Source of the DNA: Streptomyces toxytricini
GTDB lineage: Bacteria; Actinomycetota; Actinomycetes; Streptomycetales; Streptomycetaceae
DNA length: 64,000 nt
Assembly (NCBI RefSeq): GCF_014649915.1
Contig: NZ_BMTY01000030.1
Coordinates: 1 to 64,000, forward strand
Reading direction: 5' to 3'
Shown piece after piece: positions 60,534 through 64,000 of this stretch. The notes beneath the pieces were generated by a model. That model searched no databases, was not told where the DNA came from, and saw only the letters and a program-made list of their open reading frames with translations. Position numbers and translations under genes: made by a program. Every line of letters begins with the position of its first letter. Positions within the stretch are counted from its first letter, which is position 1.

Positions 60534-61802
60534 TCAGGCGCCCGTGACCTCGACTGCAGCCAGGTTCTTCTTGCCCCGGCGCAGCACCAGCCAGCGCCCG
60601 TGCAGCAGGTCCGACGCGGCCGGGACCGCGTCCTCGGCGGTCACCTTCGCGTTGTTCACGTAGGCGCCGCCCTCCTTCACGGTGCGGCGGCCCGCCGACT
60701 TGCTCGCGACCAGCCCGGTCTCCGCGAACAGGTCCACGACCGGGGCGAGGCCCGCCACCTTCGCGTGCGGCAGCTCCGACAGGGCCGCGGCCAGCGTGGC
60801 CTCGTCCAGCTCCGCCAGCTCGCCCTGACCGAACAGCGCCTTCGAGGCGGCGATGACCGCCGCGCACTGGTCGGCGCCGTGCACCAGCGTCGTCAGCTCC
60901 TCGGCCAGCGCGCGCTGCGCGGCACGGGCCTGCGGCCGCTCCGCCGTCTGCGCCTCCAGCTCCTCCAGCTCCTCGCGGGACTTGAAGGACAGGATCCGCA
61001 TGTAGGTGGAGACGTCCCGGTCGTCCACGTTCAGCCAGAACTGGTAGAACGCGTACGGCGTCGTCATCTCCGGGTCGAGCCAGACGGCCCCGCTCTCGGT
61101 CTTGCCGAACTTGGTGCCGTCCGCCTTGACCATCAGCGGCGTCGCCAGCGCGTGGACCTGCGCCTGCGGCTCCAGCTTGTGGATCAGGTCGAGGCCGGCC
61201 ACCAGGTTGCCCCACTGGTCGGAGCCGCCCTGCTGGAGGGTGCACCCGTACCGGCGGTACAGCTCCAGGAAGTCCATGCCCTGGAGGAGCTGGTAGCTGA
61301 ACTCGGTGTAGCTGATGCCCTCCTGCGACTCCAGGCGGCGGGCCACGGAGTCCTTCGTCAGCATCTTGTTGACGCGGAAGTGCTTGCCGATGTCCCGCAG
61401 GAACTCGATGGCGGACATGCCCGCCGTCCAGTCCAGGTTGTTGACCATGACCGCCGCGTTCTCGCCCTCGAACGACAGGAACGGCTCGATCTGCGTCCGC
61501 AGCCGGTTCACCCAGTTCGCCACCGTCTCCGGGTCGTTCAGGGTGCGCTCGGCCGTCGGGCGCGGGTCGCCGATCTGGCCGGTGGCCCCGCCGACCAGCG
61601 CCAGCGGCCGGTGCCCGGCCTGCTGGAGCCGGCGCACGGTGAGGACCTGCACCAGGTGCCCGACGTGCAGCGAGGCCGCCGTCGGGTCGAAGCCGCAATA
61701 GAACGTGACAGGACCGTCCGCGAACGCCTTGCGCAGCGCTTCTTCGTCGGTGGACTGGGCGAACAGCCCGCGCCACTTCAGTTCGTCGACGATGTCCGTC
61801 AC
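60534..61802 (-). CDS. tyrS: Tyrosyl-tRNA synthetase
   Basis: 422 residues, GTG start with AAGGAGA upstream. Class I catalytic domain: FYCGFDPTAASLHVGHLVQV (HIGH motif as HVGH), GGATGQIGDPRPTAERTLND, YTEFSYQLLQGMDFLELYRR, GGSDQWGNLVAGLDLI, and KADGTKFGKTESGAVWLDPE (KMSKS equivalent KFGKT). C-terminal S4 RNA-binding domain (TGLVASKSAGRRTVKEGGAY). Charges tRNA-Tyr. Closest to the bacterial TyrRS (TyrS) group. No T-box is evident in the upstream 130 bp. Confidence 0.97.
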   Translation of the reverse strand: MTDIVDELKWRGLFAQSTDEEALRKAFADGPVTFYCGFDPTAASLHVGHLVQVLTVRRLQQAGHRPLALVGGATGQIGDPRPTAERTLNDPETVANWVNRLRTQIEPFLSFEGENAAVMVNNLDWTAGMSAIEFLRDIGKHFRVNKMLTKDSVARRLESQEGISYTEFSYQLLQGMDFLELYRRYGCTLQQGGSDQWGNLVAGLDLIHKLEPQAQVHALATPLMVKADGTKFGKTESGAVWLDPEMTTPYAFYQFWLNVDDRDVSTYMRILSFKSREELEELEAQTAERPQARAAQRALAEELTTLVHGADQCAAVIAASKALFGQGELAELDEATLAAALSELPHAKVAGLAPVVDLFAETGLVASKSAGRRTVKEGGAYVNNAKVTAEDAVPAASDLLHGRWLVLRRGKKNLAAVEVTGA

Positions 61803-61889
61803 GGTCGTGACTCTCCTTGAACGAGGTGAAACAGGGTGGTGAAGGGTTTCCCCGCCAGTCTAGGCGGGCGGGGAGCCGCCTCCCGACGG

Positions 61890-61920
61890 CCGCCCGGCGG
61901 CGCCGGAGCCGCCGGGCGGG
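61890..61920 (-). terminator. Terminator after tldE
   Basis: 11-bp stem CGCCCGGCGGC (61891-61901) with its complement (61909-61919), in the tldE-tyrS gap, so tyrS has its own promoter. A TAGACT (minus strand near 61863-61858) may be its -10. Confidence 0.75.
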
Positions 61921-61933
61921 CGGTTGCGTACGG

Positions 61934-63328
61934 TCAGACGCCCTTGCTGACCGAGCTCATGTTGAAGTCCGGGATCCGCAGCGCCGGCATCGCGGCCCGG
62001 GTGAACCAGTCGCTCCACTCGCGCGGCAGCGTCTTCTCCGTCCGCCCCGCCTCCGACGCCCGCGAGAGCAGGTCCACCGGCGACTCGTTGAACCGGAAGT
62101 TGTTCACCTCGCCGACGACCTCCCCGTCCTCCACCAGGTAGACGCCGTCCCGGGTCAGGCCGGTCAGCAGCAGCGTCGCCGGGTCGACCTCCCGGATGTA
62201 CCACAGGCACGTCAGCAGCAGGCCCCGCCGCGTGCCCGCGACCATCTCCTCCAGCGACTTCTCCCCGCCCCCGTCCAGGACCAGGTTGCCGAAGCCGGGG
62301 GAGAGCGGCATGTCCGTGAGGGCCGCGGTGTGCCGGGTCGTGGTCAGCCGGGCCAGCTCGCCGTCCTTGATCCAGTCGGTCGCCGGGACCGGCAGGCCGT
62401 TGTCGAAGACCGACGCGTCGTCACCCGAGCTGTGCGCGATCACGAACGGCGCCGACTCCAGCCCCGGGGCGTTCGGGTCGCTGCGCAGGGTCAGCGGCAG
62501 CGGCGACAGCCGCTCGCCGAGCCGTGTGCCGCCGCCCGGCTTGGAGAACACCGTCCGGCCCTCCACCGCGTCCCGGGCCGCCGCCGACCACATCTGGTAG
62601 ATCAGCAGGTCCGCCACCGCCGTCGGCGGCAGCAGCGTCTCGTACCGGCCCGCCGGCAGGTCGTAGCGGCGCTCCGCCCAGCCCAGGCGCACGGCGAGCT
62701 CCGCGTCCAGCGCGAGCGGGTCCACGTCCTTGAAGTCCCGGGTGCCGCGGCCGGCCCACGCCGAGCGCTGCCGGTCCGGGGACTTCGCGTTCAGCTCCAG
62801 CGTGCCGTTCGGCTGGTCGTGCCGCAGCCGCAGCCCCGTCGAGGTGCCGACGTACGTGGAGACCAGCTCGTGGTTGGCGAAGCCGTACAGCTCGCGCCCG
62901 CCCGCCCGGGCCCGGGCGAAGGCCTCGCCGAGCGCCGGCGCAAAGTCCGCGAAGACCGACGAGGAGGTCTCGGCCGGTGCGTCGGTGAAGTCCGGCGACG
63001 CGGGCGTGCCCGTGACCAGCGGCTGCGCGTCCTCCGCGGGCCCGGCGTCGCGCGCCGCGGCCTCGGCGGCCCGGACCAGCGGCTCCAGGTCCCCGGCAGT
63101 GACGGCCGCGCGCGACACGACCCCCGAGGCGGTGCCCTCCCGCCCGTCGACCGTGGCGATGACGGTCAGCGTGCGGCCGCGGGTCACGCCGTTGGTGGTG
63201 AGCGCGTTGCCGGCCCAGCGCAGGTTGGCCGTCGACTCCTCGTCGGCGATGACGACGCAGCCGTCGGCGGTGGACAGCTCCAGGGCCCGCTCGACGATCT
63301 CGTGCGGCTTCGTGCGGTTCGAGGTCAT
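61934..63328 (-). CDS. tldE: TldE/PmbA family metallopeptidase subunit
   Basis: 464 residues. PmbA/TldE layout: CVVIADEESTANLRWAGNAL, ANHELVSTYVGTSTGLRLRH, GRYETLLPPTAVADLLIYQM, TVFSKPGGGTRLGERLSPLP, LLLTCLWYIREVDPATLLLT and LVEDGEVVGEVNNFRFNESP. TldE pairs with TldD, which holds the zinc, to degrade small unfolded peptides and mature some RiPPs. The ATG overlaps the tldD stop (TGATG), so both are coupled. Confidence 0.92.
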   Translation of the reverse strand: MTSNRTKPHEIVERALELSTADGCVVIADEESTANLRWAGNALTTNGVTRGRTLTVIATVDGREGTASGVVSRAAVTAGDLEPLVRAAEAAARDAGPAEDAQPLVTGTPASPDFTDAPAETSSSVFADFAPALGEAFARARAGGRELYGFANHELVSTYVGTSTGLRLRHDQPNGTLELNAKSPDRQRSAWAGRGTRDFKDVDPLALDAELAVRLGWAERRYDLPAGRYETLLPPTAVADLLIYQMWSAAARDAVEGRTVFSKPGGGTRLGERLSPLPLTLRSDPNAPGLESAPFVIAHSSGDDASVFDNGLPVPATDWIKDGELARLTTTRHTAALTDMPLSPGFGNLVLDGGGEKSLEEMVAGTRRGLLLTCLWYIREVDPATLLLTGLTRDGVYLVEDGEVVGEVNNFRFNESPVDLLSRASEAGRTEKTLPREWSDWFTRAAMPALRIPDFNMSSVSKGV

Positions 63329-64000
63329 CAGCGACCGGCCTCCTGGGTGGTGTTCAAGATGTTCACGTCGCGGAACAGCGCGGACGGGCAGCCGTGCGAG
63401 ACGGACGCGACCTGGCCCGGCTGGGCCTTGCCGCAGTTGAAGGCGCCGCCCAGGACGTAGGTCTGCGGGCCGCCGACCTTCTCCATGGACCCCCAGAACT
63501 CGGTGGTCGTCGCCTGGTACGCGACGTCCCGCAGCTGGCCCGCCAGCCGGCCGTTCTCGATCCGGTAGAAGCGCTGCCCCGTGAACTGGAAGTTGTAGCG
63601 CTGCATGTCGATCGACCAGGAGCGGTCGCCGACGACGTAGATGCCGCGCTCCACCCCGCCGATCAGGTCCTCCGTCGACAGCCCGCCCGGGTCCGGCTGC
63701 AGCGAGACGTTCGCCATGCGCTGGACGGGGACGTGCCCGGGGGAGTCGGCGAACGCGCAGCCGTTGGACCGGCCCAGGCCGGTCAGCTTCGCGATGCGCC
63801 GGTCCAGCTGGTAGCCGACCAGTGTGCCCTCCCGGACCAGGTCCCAGCTCTGCGCCTCGACGCCCTCGTCGTCGTAGCCGATGGTGGCCAGGCCGTGCTC
63901 GGCGGTGCGGTCGCCGGTCACGTTCATGATCGACGAGCCGTACCTGAGCTCGCCGAGCTGGTCGAACGTGGCAAAGGAGGTCCCCGCGTAAGCGGCCTCG
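63328..64000 (-). CDS. tldD: TldD family zinc metallopeptidase (5' end outside the window)
   Basis: The C-terminal 224 residues are seen; the gene starts beyond the right edge. Visible: EAAYAGTSFATFDQLGELRY, GSSIMNVTGDRTAEHGLATI, RMANVSLQPDPGGLSTEDLI, YVVGDRSWSIDMQRYNFQFT, RIENGRLAGQLRDVAYQATT, FNCGKAQPGQVASVSHGCPS. The HExxH zinc motif lies upstream, outside the window; an in-frame ATG at 63927 is internal to the domain, not the start. Overlaps tldE by TGATG. Confidence 0.9.
   Translation of the reverse strand, partial: EAAYAGTSFATFDQLGELRYGSSIMNVTGDRTAEHGLATIGYDDEGVEAQSWDLVREGTLVGYQLDRRIAKLTGLGRSNGCAFADSPGHVPVQRMANVSLQPDPGGLSTEDLIGGVERGIYVVGDRSWSIDMQRYNFQFTGQRFYRIENGRLAGQLRDVAYQATTTEFWGSMEKVGGPQTYVLGGAFNCGKAQPGQVASVSHGCPSALFRDVNILNTTQEAGR

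Noticed and set aside
61803..61933. T-box leader for tyrS
   Set aside because: The 130-bp gap is mostly a terminator hairpin of the upstream gene; no T-box sequence or specifier loop is visible.
63328..63927. A complete 199-residue gene starting at the ATG at 63927
   Set aside because: The same frame continues upstream to the window end with TldD-like sequence (GTSFATFDQLGELRYGS), so the ATG is internal and the gene is truncated by the edge.

Overview
The base composition (very GC-rich, third codon positions almost always G or C), GTG/TTG starts, many ATGA/GTGA gene overlaps and the gene families point to a Streptomyces or a very close relative. The strongest single marker is a 73-residue protein at 43690-43911 that I recognise as Gbn (SCO1839 of S. 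coelicolor), a streptomycete nucleoid protein. From memory, gene order from about 23 kb rightward resembles the S. coelicolor chromosome around SCO1860 down to SCO1818 (LAETG protein, cobalamin genes, phosphate transporter, ABC-F, Gbn, exonuclease, acetate symporter, moaA, tyrS). This is core or near-core chromosome, with no phage, insertion sequence or rRNA/tRNA gene seen.

Left part (1-23.2 kb). A 12-bp tandem repeat lies at the left edge, probably inside a truncated leftward gene. Next come an HxlR-peroxiredoxin fusion divergent from an MFS exporter, then dapD (lysine/peptidoglycan synthesis), a secreted nuclease, and a protein of unknown function with a paralogue at 38.4 kb. A 1.4-kb stretch without a convincing gene follows, holding a degenerate tandem duplication and a possible decayed ORF. 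Further right are a Tat-exported PhoX-type protein, a double-TerD protein, an aldehyde dehydrogenase divergent from its probable IclR regulator, a membrane protein plus two-component system, a class B penicillin-binding protein, a FrnE-type thiol oxidoreductase, and a class V aminotransferase divergent from an amidohydrolase.

Middle part (23.2-37 kb). A secreted LAETG cell-wall protein and a CapA-like protein flank a cobalamin block: a CbiG-C/CobC fusion, a ZIP metal transporter, and the leftward operon cobD-cobQ-chlD-cobO-cobB. The genes at the cobD/cobQ, chlD/cobO and cobO/cobB junctions overlap. The operon is headed by a clear cobalamin riboswitch (about 34970-35150). The cobN subunit is not here; the 97-bp cobQ-chlD gap carries a CRISPR-repeat-like hairpin. 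A pitH-type phosphate transporter with its small membrane partner follows, behind a PHO box.

Right part (37-64 kb). Contents include an alpha/beta hydrolase, the second unknown-family paralogue, a tandem array of a roughly 105-bp intergenic repeat, a neutral zinc metallopeptidase, an ABC-F protein preceded by a leaderless 7-codon upstream ORF, gbn, an enoyl-CoA hydratase, a quinone oxidoreductase under a MerR-type promoter, a five-gene Asp23/AmaP envelope-stress operon, an atypical SDR, SURF1, and a DnaQ-BRCT exonuclease. Then come an AGMO-like membrane hydroxylase, a YhhN-type lysoplasmalogenase and a zinc alcohol dehydrogenase in one tight operon, a secreted subtilase, DUF485-ActP, moaA, several small conserved proteins, tyrS and tldE-tldD (tldD cut by the right edge).

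The most promising undescribed systems are the putative ether-lipid degradation operon (51490-54186), the leaderless MANLLAD leader before the ABC-F gene, and the CRISPR-like hairpin in the cobalamin operon.
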